From Prochlorococcus sp. AG-347-L17 (GTDB lineage: Bacteria > Cyanobacteriota > Cyanobacteriia > PCC-6307 > Cyanobiaceae): a stretch of DNA of 64,000 nt. The notes under the pieces are model-generated. The model saw nothing but the letters and a program-made list of their open reading frames with translations, was not told the origin of the DNA and searched no databases. The stretch is taken from positions 1-64,000 of the forward strand of contig QCCN01000004.1 in the NCBI GenBank assembly GCA_003278925.1. Direction: 5' to 3'. The translations under genes were made by a program, and so were the position numbers. The first letter of the stretch is position 1, and each line of letters opens with the position of its first letter. Shown piece by piece: positions 31,071-41,413 of this stretch.

Positions 31071-32573
31071 TCAAGTTAAACTATTTTTGATTTTACCATT
31101 TATTAATTCGCCAACTATTGCGATGGAGCTATAAGCTATCAAAACTAATGTAACTTCTTGCCATGCGAAGGAACTTAGTGATTCTTGCAATTGCCAACCT
31201 AGACCAACACTTCCAATAACCCCAACAATTGCCGTTTCTCTAATAATAATGTCAGATCTATAAGCGCAATATGCTAAGTAACTTTTTGCTTGTTGAGAAA
31301 ATAAACCTAATAGCCAACTAGTCTTTTTTGAGATTCCTAAAGATTTCATTGCAATATAATTTCTCTTGTCTTGGCTATCTAGATTTGTAAAAAGTAATTT
31401 GCTAGTAATACCAGCGTTGTGGAGACCTAATGTTAAAGCTGCTAGAGATACAGAAGGACTATTAAAAGTTAATAGAGTTAGAAGTATTACAGGGGTAGGT
31501 ATTAAACGTAATAAAAATGCAAAAAATTTTATAAAAATTTTAGAAGTATTGTTGTTAAAAATTCCTATTACTAATGGCGGTAAACTAATTGCGATTCCTG
31601 TTGATAAAAGACTTAAAATTATTGTTTCTAATATAAGTTTTAAGAAATCAAATAATCCTAAATCTGAGCTTGATTTAAATAGAGAACTAGCGGAATTAAA
31701 ATTTTCAAAATTATTGTTAAAAATAAAATAAAGAAAATATGAAAAAGAAAATAAAATTGTTATGAAAAAAACTGAAATAAAAAAAATAGATAGGATTTTA
31801 TTTGTAGTGTTAAATTTTATTTTTTTGAATATTAATCCAGAAAGAATTATCAAAATTGCTAAGGACCATAAATAAGTCCATAACTCTCTAAAATTCAAAG
31901 TTTGGAAAGATAAAAAAATACTGGTACCTATTCCTCCAATCCCAAAAAGTCCTAGAATCACCGTACTTCTTATTGAACACTCAAATCGATATAAACCAAA
32001 GTTTTTAAATGTATTTATTATTGGATTCCATATTAAAGTTAGTAAAGAAGAAAATTTAGGTGCATTTATTTGATTTATAGATTCAAAACTTTTGTAGTCA
32101 ATAGTTTCTAATTGTTCAGCAAAAACTTTTGAATTTACAGCAATATAAGGTATACATATAGCTATTATTCCTATCGAAAAATTTATTCCATATATTTGCA
32201 TTAATAGTATTCCCCAAACCACTTCGTGTATAGATCTAATTATTGTTAGAAAAAACCTTATTATGCGGTAGAAAAAATTTGGAATATTAAAGATTTTATA
32301 AAAAATATTTGAGGAGATTATTCCAAAAATTGCTCCAAAAATAATACTTACTAACCAACTAAAAAAACCAATTAAAATAGTTTCATTTAATCGCTTAATT
32401 ACGGTAAAAATAATTTCATTATTGATCTTGGGATTAAATGCAGAAATTAAGAATTCTTGGAATAATTTAAATCCTCCAAAATGAATATTGTTTATTAGTT
32501 GATACCCTAGAGGTATGCATACCAAAATTGGAAGAAAAGATAATGAGGTATAGTTTAATTTTAATTTGTTCAA
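31071..32573 (-). CDS. phnE: Phosphonate/phosphite-type ABC permease, two fused PhnE-like domains
   Basis: 500 aa with two tandem permease domains; adjacent PhnC- and PhnD-like genes. Confidence 0.8.
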   Translation of the reverse strand: MNKLKLNYTSLSFLPILVCIPLGYQLINNIHFGGFKLFQEFLISAFNPKINNEIIFTVIKRLNETILIGFFSWLVSIIFGAIFGIISSNIFYKIFNIPNFFYRIIRFFLTIIRSIHEVVWGILLMQIYGINFSIGIIAICIPYIAVNSKVFAEQLETIDYKSFESINQINAPKFSSLLTLIWNPIINTFKNFGLYRFECSIRSTVILGLFGIGGIGTSIFLSFQTLNFRELWTYLWSLAILIILSGLIFKKIKFNTTNKILSIFFISVFFITILFSFSYFLYFIFNNNFENFNSASSLFKSSSDLGLFDFLKLILETIILSLLSTGIAISLPPLVIGIFNNNTSKIFIKFFAFLLRLIPTPVILLTLLTFNSPSVSLAALTLGLHNAGITSKLLFTNLDSQDKRNYIAMKSLGISKKTSWLLGLFSQQAKSYLAYCAYRSDIIIRETAIVGVIGSVGLGWQLQESLSSFAWQEVTLVLIAYSSIAIVGELINGKIKNSLT

Positions 32574-32577
32574 CTAA

Positions 32578-33318
32578 TTAATATATTTTCTCTAAATGAA
32601 TCTTCTTTAAGTTATTTCTTTTGAGATTGAAAAAAATTTTACCATCCCTCATTCCAATAACTTTATCGAAATCGTTCAGCAAATCTAATCTATGTAATGC
32701 AACTAATGCCGTCTTTGGGGATTTTTTTATTTTATTTTTATCTACATTTTCTAGCAGAAGGTTTTTAATTGTTGTAATCAATTTGGGATCTAGATTATTA
32801 AAAGGCTCATCTGCAAGTAATATATTTGATTCTTGAATTAATGATCTAGCTATAGCCACTCTTTGTTTTTGCCCCCCAGATAGTTTTCTGATTTTTTTGT
32901 CGTAAATAGAGTTATGAAGTCTACATAATTTCATATATTTATGCGCCTTCTTAAAAGAACTTATATTTAGTAAATTTTTAAAAGCGAAATAAAAATTGTT
33001 TTCCGCTAGTAGTCCACAATTAACATTTTGTTCTGCAGAGAGATCTTCTATTAATCTTAAATCTTGCCATATAGTTGTTATTTTACTTTTCTGCTTTCTA
33101 TCTAATTCCTCGAAACTTTCATTGAATAGTTTAACCTCACCTTGAGTTGGCTTTATAGTGCCATTAAGTATTGATATAAGTGTAGTTTTTCCTGAACCGC
33201 TTTTACCTAAAAGTGCAATTTTTTCACCAGAATTTATTTTTAAATTTATTTTATTTAGGATCAGATCATTTTTGTATTTATAAGATATATTTTCTAATTC
33301 TAAGACAGTATTATTCAT
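32578..33318 (-). CDS. phnC: Phosphonate-type ABC transporter ATP-binding protein
   Basis: Walker [27 protein letters not shown], 'ILLADEPFNNLD'. Confidence 0.88.
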   Translation of the reverse strand: MNNTVLELENISYKYKNDLILNKINLKINSGEKIALLGKSGSGKTTLISILNGTIKPTQGEVKLFNESFEELDRKQKSKITTIWQDLRLIEDLSAEQNVNCGLLAENNFYFAFKNLLNISSFKKAHKYMKLCRLHNSIYDKKIRKLSGGQKQRVAIARSLIQESNILLADEPFNNLDPKLITTIKNLLLENVDKNKIKKSPKTALVALHRLDLLNDFDKVIGMRDGKIFFNLKRNNLKKIHLEKIY

Positions 33319-34208
33319 CTAATTTTATTTAATTTCCTCCCGATTTCCTCTATATTTTTATATTGTTTTGATTCTGCCTTTATAAATCTTTTTGCATTGA
33401 ACATATCTAATATCTGTTTATGTGATTTTTGCTTTATATCTAAATTTAGAATTACTGATTTAAGTTCTTTTGTAAACCCTTCCCCGAATCTATTTTCTAG
33501 ATCACCTTGAGCTACCCAATGATAGTCAACATATTCTGGTGTGATCCAGAATAATTCTAAATTACTTGTTCTTTTGGGATTATTTTTAAGATTGTTTTCC
33601 CAAACCTGTTTATTTAACGCTCCAGCATCAAATGCCCCGCTATTAACTAAAGCTATAGTGGCATCATGACTCCCACTAAAACCTGCTTTTCCCCCTTTAA
33701 AATGTTTAATTTCTACCCCTGCTTGATTTAAAAAATATTCTGGCATTAATCTTCCAGAAGTTGAATTTTCAGAGCCAAAAGTAAATCTTAAATTCTTTAG
33801 TTTTTTAAGTCCTTTAATGTTTGAAATTGAGTTAAGTTCTAAATTTTTGTTTACTATAAAAACACTTTTAAATTCCTTATCGATATCTCTTTGAGCTATT
33901 ACAATTGAATTAGGTGTTTGTAATCTTGCTTGAACTCCTGATAAACCTCCAAACCAAACTAAATCTAAATCTTTAGTTCTAAATCCAGTTACTGCTGCAA
34001 CATAATTAATAACAGGAATGTATTTAACTTCTAAATCAAGTTGTTTGGATAATTCTTTTGAAAATAAATTAAATCTTTTGTCCAAAACATCTTGGTTTTG
34101 ATCAGGTATTGCTCCAACTTTTAAAACTTTGGAATTTGAAAATACAGGTGATGAAAAAACAGAAAATAATAGAGATGAACTTATTAGGAAATTATTTAAT
34201 TTAAACAT
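33315..34208 (-). CDS. phnD: PhnD-like periplasmic binding protein (phosphonate/phosphite; selenate annotation also possible)
   Basis: 'VLKVGAIPDQNQDVLDKRFNLFSKELSKQL', 'DLVWFGGLSGVQAR', 'FGSENSTSGRLMPEYFL'. Confidence 0.82.
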   Translation of the reverse strand: MFKLNNFLISSSLLFSVFSSPVFSNSKVLKVGAIPDQNQDVLDKRFNLFSKELSKQLDLEVKYIPVINYVAAVTGFRTKDLDLVWFGGLSGVQARLQTPNSIVIAQRDIDKEFKSVFIVNKNLELNSISNIKGLKKLKNLRFTFGSENSTSGRLMPEYFLNQAGVEIKHFKGGKAGFSGSHDATIALVNSGAFDAGALNKQVWENNLKNNPKRTSNLELFWITPEYVDYHWVAQGDLENRFGEGFTKELKSVILNLDIKQKSHKQILDMFNAKRFIKAESKQYKNIEEIGRKLNKIR

Positions 34209-34220
34209 AACCTAGTTAAA

Positions 34221-35417
34221 TTAATAGTATTCAGAGATTGCTTTTTCAAGCCTCTGTAGTCCATCTTTTATTTTAATTTCTGAAGCTGCACAAGATATTC
34301 TTATACATTGATCAGCTCCAAAAGCTTTTCCAGGTACAACAACTAATCCGTAATCTTGAAGAGCTTTATTGCAGAAATCAACGGAAGTAATTGAGGAGTT
34401 GGGTAATTTTGGAAATGCGTAAAATGCTCCCTTAGGTTCTTCAATATAAATTCCATTTATATTATTAAGGCCCTCATAGAGAAGTCTTCTTCTTTGATCA
34501 TAATGGCTATTTATCATTGAGAAAAACTCATTGTTAATTTTTAAAGCCTCTAAAGCACCTTTTTGAACAAAAGAGCAAACATTACTTGTACTTTGACTTT
34601 GTAATGCTGAGGATGCTTTGATCACATCTTTGGGACCTACTAAATAACCTATCCTCCAGCCAGTCATAGCCCATCCTTTCGCAAACCCATTTATTATAAA
34701 AATTCTATCTTTTAAGTCATTTGCTAATGAAGAAAAACTGTAGTGTTTAAATTCTTTTTTAAGGATTAGTTCGTAAATCTCATCAGAAAGAATATTGATA
34801 TTTGGATTTTCTCTAGCTAAATCGGCAATTTGTAATAATTCTTCCTTTGACATAACTCTTCCAGTAGGGTTATTAGGAGAATTGATAATTATAAATTTAG
34901 TTTTTGAAGAGATTTTAGACTTCAAATCTTCTATATTTATTTTGAATCCATCTTCAGCAGAAGAATTAGTAAAGATAGGCTTCCCACCCGCCAATCTAAC
35001 CATCTGGGGATAACTTAACCAATATGGAGAAGGAATAATAACTTCGTCTCCAGTATTTAACAATACTTGGAAAAGATTATATATTGCTTGCTTAGCACCA
35101 TTTGTGACCATTACATTTTCAAATTCATAATTTAAATCGTTTTGAATTTGAAGTTTATTTGCAATTGCTTTACGGAGATCTAAATTCCCCGCTGCGGGCC
35201 CGTACTTTGTAAATCCATCAAATATAGCTTTACTTGTAGCCTCTATAACTTCTTTTGGGGCATCAAAATCAGGTTCACCTGCACTTAAATTGCAAATATC
35301 TACTCCTTCTGCAGATAATTGATTTGCTTGAGCACTTATCTGCAATGTAAGAGAAGGCTCAATTGAAAGTGCCCGATCAGATAAATTAACTTGACTCATT
35401 GACTTATGACTTTTCAA
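34221..35417 (-). CDS. aspC: Class I aminotransferase (aspartate aminotransferase)
   Basis: 'CNLSAGEPDFDAPKEV', 'NSPNNPTGRVMSKEEL', 'INGFAKGWAMTGWRIGYLVGP'. Confidence 0.93.
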   Translation of the reverse strand: MKSHKSMSQVNLSDRALSIEPSLTLQISAQANQLSAEGVDICNLSAGEPDFDAPKEVIEATSKAIFDGFTKYGPAAGNLDLRKAIANKLQIQNDLNYEFENVMVTNGAKQAIYNLFQVLLNTGDEVIIPSPYWLSYPQMVRLAGGKPIFTNSSAEDGFKINIEDLKSKISSKTKFIIINSPNNPTGRVMSKEELLQIADLARENPNINILSDEIYELILKKEFKHYSFSSLANDLKDRIFIINGFAKGWAMTGWRIGYLVGPKDVIKASSALQSQSTSNVCSFVQKGALEALKINNEFFSMINSHYDQRRRLLYEGLNNINGIYIEEPKGAFYAFPKLPNSSITSVDFCNKALQDYGLVVVPGKAFGADQCIRISCAASEIKIKDGLQRLEKAISEYY

Positions 35418-35560
35418 ATATGACTTTTAATAATGACAAATGCATAAATTAACAATAAATAAAACTATCACACTATGGTTGAATTTAGTTCATTTTCTTA
35501 ATCTATTTTATTTTCATGTTTTGAGTTCTTAAGATAAAAATATTTAAAGTTTTATTTTCG

Positions 35561-36064
35561 GTGAAAAGGTTAGTAATTGGGAGAGGAAGTGTATTTGCAG
35601 ATTTGTTAATAATTGGTGAGGCACCTGGAGCACAGGAAGATTTAGAAGGAAAACCTTATGTAGGTAAATCTGGGAAGCTATTAAACGAATTATTAATACA
35701 AGCTGGGATTGACTATAAAAAGGATGTTTATTTTTGTAATGTAATTAAATGTCGTCCACCAAATAATAGAAAACCCACTGCTAGAGAAATTAATATTCAT
35801 AAACCTTGGTTATTACAGCAAATAAAGCTAGTTGATCCAAAATTTATATTACTTACTGGTTCAACTGCTATGAGAGCTATTTTAGAAGTTAAAGATCCTT
35901 TAAGTAATTTAAGAGGTCGATGGATTAAAAAAGATGGGAGAGAAATTATGGTAATTTTTCATCCATCTTATTTGTTGAGATTTCCTTCAAAAGAAATCAA
36001 TAAACCTTACCATCTAACTTTGAAAGACCTAGAGAATGTAAGTGGTAAACTATATGCCGTATAA
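35561..36064 (+). CDS. Family 4 uracil-DNA glycosylase
   Basis: 'ADLLIIGEAPGAQEDLEGKPYVGKSGKLLNELL', 'FCNVIKCRPPNNRKP', 'FHPSYLLR'; GTG start. Confidence 0.9.
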   Translation: MKRLVIGRGSVFADLLIIGEAPGAQEDLEGKPYVGKSGKLLNELLIQAGIDYKKDVYFCNVIKCRPPNNRKPTAREINIHKPWLLQQIKLVDPKFILLTGSTAMRAILEVKDPLSNLRGRWIKKDGREIMVIFHPSYLLRFPSKEINKPYHLTLKDLENVSGKLYAV

Positions 36065-36099
36065 TTTAGTGAAATCCTTTTTGAATATCAAAAATTTTA

Positions 36100-37317
36100 A
36101 TGTCATTAACTCAATCAAAAGAGGTTAATAGTCTCTCCAAAAGATATTCAACTCATATTGAGAGAAGGATAACTAGAACAGTGATGGTGGGTGATGTCGC
36201 TATTGGAAGTGATTATCCAGTAAGAGTTCAATCGATGATAAATGAAGATACGATGGATGTCGAAAATGCTTACTTAGCTATCAAAAGACTACATGATGTG
36301 GGTTGTGAAATAGTAAGGTTAACTGTCCCTTCCTTAGCACATGCCAAAGCAGTAGGAGATATAAAGGCAAAATTATTAGAAAATAATATCAACACTCCCT
36401 TGGTGGCTGATGTTCACCATAATGGTATGAAAATTGCAATGGAAGTTGCAAAACATGTTGATAAAGTAAGAATTAATCCTGGATTGTTTGTTTTTGAAAA
36501 ATCAGACCCTACAAGAACTGAATATACAGATGAGGAATTTGAAACTATTAAGCAAACAATACTTAAAAGATTTACCCCTTTAGTTGAAGTTTTAAAGGCT
36601 GAAAACAAAGCTCTAAGGATTGGAGTTAATCATGGGTCTCTTTCTGAGAGGATGCTTTTTACTTATGGAGATACGCCATTAGGAATGACAGAATCTGCGA
36701 TGGAGTTTGTCAAAATTTGTGATGAGCTTGATTTTCATAACATAATTATTTCTATGAAAGCTTCTAGGGCTCCGGTCATGATGGCAGCTTACAGAATGAT
36801 TGCTGATAGGCTTGACTCAGAAGGATATAACTATCCCTTACATTTAGGAGTGACCGAAGCTGGTGATGGTGATTATGGAAGGATTAAAAGTACTGCTGGA
36901 ATTGGAACTCTTTTAGCAGAGGGATTAGGAGATACCATCAGGGTTTCCTTAACAGAAGCTCCAGAAAAGGAAATACCAGTGTGCTATTCAATTTTGCAAT
37001 CTTTAGGATTAAGAAAAACAATGGTTGAATACATCAGTTGCCCCAGTTGCGGTAGAACACTTTTCAATCTAGAAGAAGTTGTAGATAAAGTTAGGAACGC
37101 CACCTCACATTTAACGGGTCTAGATATAGCAATAATGGGATGTATTGTTAATGGGCCAGGAGAAATGGCAGATGCTGATTATGGTTATGTTGGTAAAGGT
37201 AAAGGAACTATTGCCCTATATAGAAGGAAAGAAGAGATAAAAAGAGTACCTGAAGATGAGGGGGTTAATGCTTTAATCCAACTTATCAAGGATGATGGGA
37301 AGTGGATTGATCCTTAA
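36100..37317 (+). CDS. ispG: 4-hydroxy-3-methylbut-2-en-1-yl diphosphate synthase
   Basis: '[18 protein letters not shown]', '[15 protein letters not shown]', '[14 protein letters not shown]'. Confidence 0.96.
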   Translation: MSLTQSKEVNSLSKRYSTHIERRITRTVMVGDVAIGSDYPVRVQSMINEDTMDVENAYLAIKRLHDVGCEIVRLTVPSLAHAKAVGDIKAKLLENNINTPLVADVHHNGMKIAMEVAKHVDKVRINPGLFVFEKSDPTRTEYTDEEFETIKQTILKRFTPLVEVLKAENKALRIGVNHGSLSERMLFTYGDTPLGMTESAMEFVKICDELDFHNIIISMKASRAPVMMAAYRMIADRLDSEGYNYPLHLGVTEAGDGDYGRIKSTAGIGTLLAEGLGDTIRVSLTEAPEKEIPVCYSILQSLGLRKTMVEYISCPSCGRTLFNLEEVVDKVRNATSHLTGLDIAIMGCIVNGPGEMADADYGYVGKGKGTIALYRRKEEIKRVPEDEGVNALIQLIKDDGKWIDP

Positions 37318-37378
37318 GGATTTGTCAAAATTTTGAATTATAAATAAATTCTTTTTATAATAAAAAATATCGAATTAT

Positions 37379-38713
37379 TTGAAGATAAGAAAATTGCTTA
37401 AAAAAAAATTTATATTTCTATTTGCGACATCCTTTTCTGGACTATTTTTAAATAATTTTGCAGAGGCAACAGTTTTAAATAATAGTTATAAGGAAGTAAT
37501 TGATCATGTTTGGCAAATTGTATATAGAGATTTTCTTGATTCAAGCGGCAAATTTCAAAAGTCCAATTGGATTAATTTAAGAAAAGAAGTTTTATCAAAA
37601 ACATACTCAGATAGCAATGAAGCATATGATGCGATTAGAGATATGCTTTCTAACTTAGATGATTCTTATACAAGATTTTTAGAACCTAAGGAATTTAATC
37701 AAATGAGAATCGATACCTCTGGCGAATTAACTGGAGTTGGTATCCAAATAGTTAAAGATAAAGAATCTGATGATTTAATAATTATTTCTCCCATAGAGGG
37801 TACCCCTGCATTTGATGCTGGAATTAAAGCTAGAGATAAAATATTATCCATAGATGATATTTCTACTGAAGGTATGAATATTGAGGAGGCCGTAAAATTA
37901 ATAAGAGGACAAAGAGGTACTAAAGTAAAGCTTGAAATTCTTAGAGGTTCTAATTCCTTTTTTAAGATTTTATCAAGAGAAAAAATTGAAATAAAATCTG
38001 TATCAAGTAAAGTCAATCAAACCAAAAACGGCTTATCAATTGGCTATGTAAGAATTAAACAATTTAATGCAAATGCATCAAAAGAGACTAGAGATGCTAT
38101 TAACGATTTAGAAACAAAAAAAGTCGCAGGATATGTTCTTGACTTGAGAAGTAATCCTGGAGGTTTATTAGAATCAAGCATTGATATCTCAAGGCATTTC
38201 ATTAACAAAGGAGTAATAGTAAGTACGGTAAGTAAAGATGGCTTAAAAGAAACAAAAAAAGGAAACGGTCAAGCTTTAACAAAAAAGCCATTAGTTGTAT
38301 TAGTGAATGAGGGTTCTGCTAGTGCTAGTGAAATAGTCTCTGGTGCAATAAAGGACAACAAAAGAGGAAAATTAGTCGGGAAGAAAACCTTTGGTAAAGG
38401 TTTAGTTCAATCTATGAGAACATTAGTTGATGGTTCAGGTCTAACTGTTACAGTCGCTAAGTATTTAACTCCGAACGGCACTGATATAAACAAATCTGGA
38501 ATTATTCCAGACATAGAAGTAAGAATGAATATAAACCCTATACTTCAAAAAGAGATAGGAACTAGAAAAGATAAACAATATAGAGCTGGTGAAAAAGAGC
38601 TAATAAATATAATTAACAGAAAGAATCAGATAAGCGAATTTAAGCCCGACACCACAAACCTTAATGCATTCCTAAAAATTAATAAGGAAGATAAAGTATT
38701 TTCATTAAATTAA
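37379..38713 (+). CDS. ctpA: Carboxyl-terminal processing protease (S41)
   Basis: PDZ 'GELTGVGIQIVKDKES', 'VLVNEGSASASEIVSGAIKDNKRGKLVGKKTFGKGLVQ'; TTG start. Confidence 0.92.
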   Translation: MKIRKLLKKKFIFLFATSFSGLFLNNFAEATVLNNSYKEVIDHVWQIVYRDFLDSSGKFQKSNWINLRKEVLSKTYSDSNEAYDAIRDMLSNLDDSYTRFLEPKEFNQMRIDTSGELTGVGIQIVKDKESDDLIIISPIEGTPAFDAGIKARDKILSIDDISTEGMNIEEAVKLIRGQRGTKVKLEILRGSNSFFKILSREKIEIKSVSSKVNQTKNGLSIGYVRIKQFNANASKETRDAINDLETKKVAGYVLDLRSNPGGLLESSIDISRHFINKGVIVSTVSKDGLKETKKGNGQALTKKPLVVLVNEGSASASEIVSGAIKDNKRGKLVGKKTFGKGLVQSMRTLVDGSGLTVTVAKYLTPNGTDINKSGIIPDIEVRMNINPILQKEIGTRKDKQYRAGEKELINIINRKNQISEFKPDTTNLNAFLKINKEDKVFSLN

Positions 38714-39624
38714 TTACTCATATCCAGCATTCTCTTTATTGGCACATAGGCTCTTCTTATTATTTCTGGGTCAAGTTCGATTGACGGGGAATTATTTTTC
38801 AAACAATCAAGAATTTTTTCTAAAGTATTTAATTTCATATATGGACACTCGTTACATTTACAACCTTCTACATCTGGGACTTCAATAAAAATTTTATTAG
38901 GTTCTTTCTTTTTCATTTGATGGATTATTCCAGGTTCAGTTAGTACCATGTAAGTTTTAGATGGATCTTTACTTACGAAATCAAGCAGCTTACTTGTTGA
39001 TCCAATAAAGTCTGAGAGAATTAGTAAATTTTGACTACATTCAGGATGAGCAATTACTTTTGATCCTGGATTTTGATATTTTAATTTTAGAAGTGCTTCT
39101 TCACTAAATGATTCATGAACAATGCAGCTGCCAGGCCATAATTTAAGATCTCTTCCTGAATTTTTCTGTACCCATCTCCCTAGGTTCTGATCTGGCGCAA
39201 ATATTATCTTTTTATCTTCAGGTATCTTTTTAATTAATGAGACTGCATTACTGCTTGTACATATCAGATCACTTTGAGCTTTTACTTCTGCAGTGCAATT
39301 TATATAACTTACGACATAATGATCTGGATTTTCTTCCCTGAATTTTTGAAATTTATCTGAAGGACAATCGTCTGCTAATGAGCATCCTGCGTCAATATCT
39401 GGTAATAGGACTGTTTTATTAGGGCTAAGTATTTTTGCGGTTTCGGCCATAAAGTGCACACCGCAAAAAATTATTATATCTGCGTCATTATTTGCAGCTT
39501 TCCTAGATAGATCTAATGAATCGCCAATAAAATCTGCAATTTCCTGAATCTCTGGGGCTTGATAATAGTGCGCAAGAATAATTGCATTAGCTTTTCCGCA
39601 ACGCTCCTTTATTTCAGAAATCAA
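38710..39624 (-). CDS. nadA: Quinolinate synthase A
   Basis: 'IILAHYYQAPEIQEIADFIGDSLDLSR', 'IIFCGVHFMAETAKILSP', 'GCKCNECPYM'. Confidence 0.95.
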   Translation of the reverse strand: MISEIKERCGKANAIILAHYYQAPEIQEIADFIGDSLDLSRKAANNDADIIIFCGVHFMAETAKILSPNKTVLLPDIDAGCSLADDCPSDKFQKFREENPDHYVVSYINCTAEVKAQSDLICTSSNAVSLIKKIPEDKKIIFAPDQNLGRWVQKNSGRDLKLWPGSCIVHESFSEEALLKLKYQNPGSKVIAHPECSQNLLILSDFIGSTSKLLDFVSKDPSKTYMVLTEPGIIHQMKKKEPNKIFIEVPDVEGCKCNECPYMKLNTLEKILDCLKNNSPSIELDPEIIRRAYVPIKRMLDMSN

Positions 39625-39727
39625 ATCCTCTTCGTTTTGAACTGATTTCTGTTTTGCAGTAGAAGTTATACTGGTCAGGATTTAGAATATCTCTAAATAG
39701 ATTATATGCCTTTAAACAGAAAAAATT

Positions 39728-40561
39728 CTGACAAATTTAAAAATTGCTATTGTTGGTGACTGTCATGGTCAATGGTCTGAATTAGACTTGAAAGTTTTAT
39801 CGATTATCAACCCAAATATTGTTTTATTTGTTGGTGATATTTCTGATGGAAGTGTCAAAATAATTAAAAAAATCAATGAGATCAAAATTCCTACTTTTGT
39901 GATTTTAGGAAATCATGATAGAGGGAAAGATTCTACAGGCGAAACTCTCTCAAAGCAGATACGTGTTCTTGGTGAAAAATATTGTGCATGGGATTTGAAA
40001 GTTTTTAATAATCAAATAAATTTATTGTCTGCTAGACCATGTAGTTCTGGCGGCGGCTATTATCTTTCGAAAGAAGTTAAAGGCGTTTATGGACCAATAA
40101 CCGAACAAGATTCAATAAATAAAATTATCAAATGTTCAGAAGAGACTGTTGAAGAAATACCTCTAATAATTATGTCTCATGCTGGTCCTTCGGGTTTAGG
40201 TTCAGAACCTAAAAGCATTTGTGGGAAAGACTGGAAATTACCCTCTTTAGATTGGGGAGATAGAGATTTGTCTGCTGCTATTTCTCAAATACAAAAGAGA
40301 AGAAAAGTTGATCTTGTAATTTTTGGTCACATGCACAACCGGCTTAGAAGAAATCTTGGTTTAAGAGAGATGTTTAAAATTGATAGTAAAGGAACAATTT
40401 ATTTCAACACTGCTGTAGTACCAAGATATAAAACTAATGAAAATGGGAAATTGCTAATTAACTTTTCATGGATTGAATTTGAAAATAAGCAAGTAAGGCA
40501 TGTTTCTCATCGATGGTATTCAGAGTCTGGTGAAATTTGTGAAGAAGATAAATTTTTTTAG
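39728..40561 (+). CDS. Calcineurin-like metallophosphoesterase (TIGR04168-like)
   Basis: Frame extends upstream of track start 39788 to include 'LKIAIVGDCHGQWSELD'; 'FVGDISDG', 'ILGNHDRGKDS', 'FGHMHNRL'; start codon uncertain (CTG 39728 or nearby ATT). Confidence 0.8.
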   Translation: MTNLKIAIVGDCHGQWSELDLKVLSIINPNIVLFVGDISDGSVKIIKKINEIKIPTFVILGNHDRGKDSTGETLSKQIRVLGEKYCAWDLKVFNNQINLLSARPCSSGGGYYLSKEVKGVYGPITEQDSINKIIKCSEETVEEIPLIIMSHAGPSGLGSEPKSICGKDWKLPSLDWGDRDLSAAISQIQKRRKVDLVIFGHMHNRLRRNLGLREMFKIDSKGTIYFNTAVVPRYKTNENGKLLINFSWIEFENKQVRHVSHRWYSESGEICEEDKFF

Positions 40562-40584
40562 GATTAAGTATCTCTGATCATATT

Positions 40585-41382
40585 TTAAGTATTTTTGGGC
40601 TTTTCATATCTTGAAAATAATGTTTGAGACAAGATATAACCCGCAATTCCTGCGGCTGTAAAAGCTAAACCATTTTTAAATAAAGGTAATAAATCATTTG
40701 TTCTGGATATTATCGGTGCCAAACCAAAAATTCCAAATAACATGCCCCATAAGGGAGAAAGAAGAGCTAAAAATCCAATTGATATGAATTGACCTTCTTT
40801 TCTTGGAGCAGATGCAAAACCTGCTACTAAACCTCCAAGAATAGATGTACATAAAGTCCAAATATATTGCTCTTTGGGTAGGCCAGGGACAACTTGGCAT
40901 CCTCCTTTTTCGAGGCAAATCTTTACTGAATCAATTGCATCTAATACTGCACCATCCTCACCGTGATCTTTAACATAGTATTGGTTGCCAAATCTTGTTT
41001 GAAGTTCAACCCAAAATAACCTTGGCATAAAATTAAAATAAGCCTCTCCGACGTTAAAGTTCAGCAAATTCCCCCCTCTAGGATCCGCAACTATCAACAA
41101 ACTTGTCTCATCTAAATCCCAATAGTCCCTTATTGCGCTACCAGGAGAACTTTCAAATTGAGATAAATATTTAATTTTCCACCCACTCTCAATTTCTAGA
41201 TTATTGAGCTTATCCTCTAAAGATTTTTTCTGATTAGGGCTTAATGTTTTAGCTAAATCAATTACTGGGGTTTTTTCTTCTGGTAAGAGATTTGGATTAT
41301 TTATAGCGAAAACGGGTTTATGTGAAATTAAAACTAATATAGATAGAAATATTCCTAATAAATAGTTAATCTTTGAAGGCAT
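40585..41382 (-). CDS. TPM-domain protein (Psb32-like)
   Basis: Signal peptide, 'VIDLAKTLSPNQKKSLEDKLNNLEIESGWKIKYLSQ', C-terminal TM helices. Confidence 0.8.
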   Translation of the reverse strand: MPSKINYLLGIFLSILVLISHKPVFAINNPNLLPEEKTPVIDLAKTLSPNQKKSLEDKLNNLEIESGWKIKYLSQFESSPGSAIRDYWDLDETSLLIVADPRGGNLLNFNVGEAYFNFMPRLFWVELQTRFGNQYYVKDHGEDGAVLDAIDSVKICLEKGGCQVVPGLPKEQYIWTLCTSILGGLVAGFASAPRKEGQFISIGFLALLSPLWGMLFGIFGLAPIISRTNDLLPLFKNGLAFTAAGIAGYILSQTLFSRYEKPKNT

Positions 41383-41413
41383 AAATAAGTTCTGTCTTTT
41401 TATATTTTCGCCG

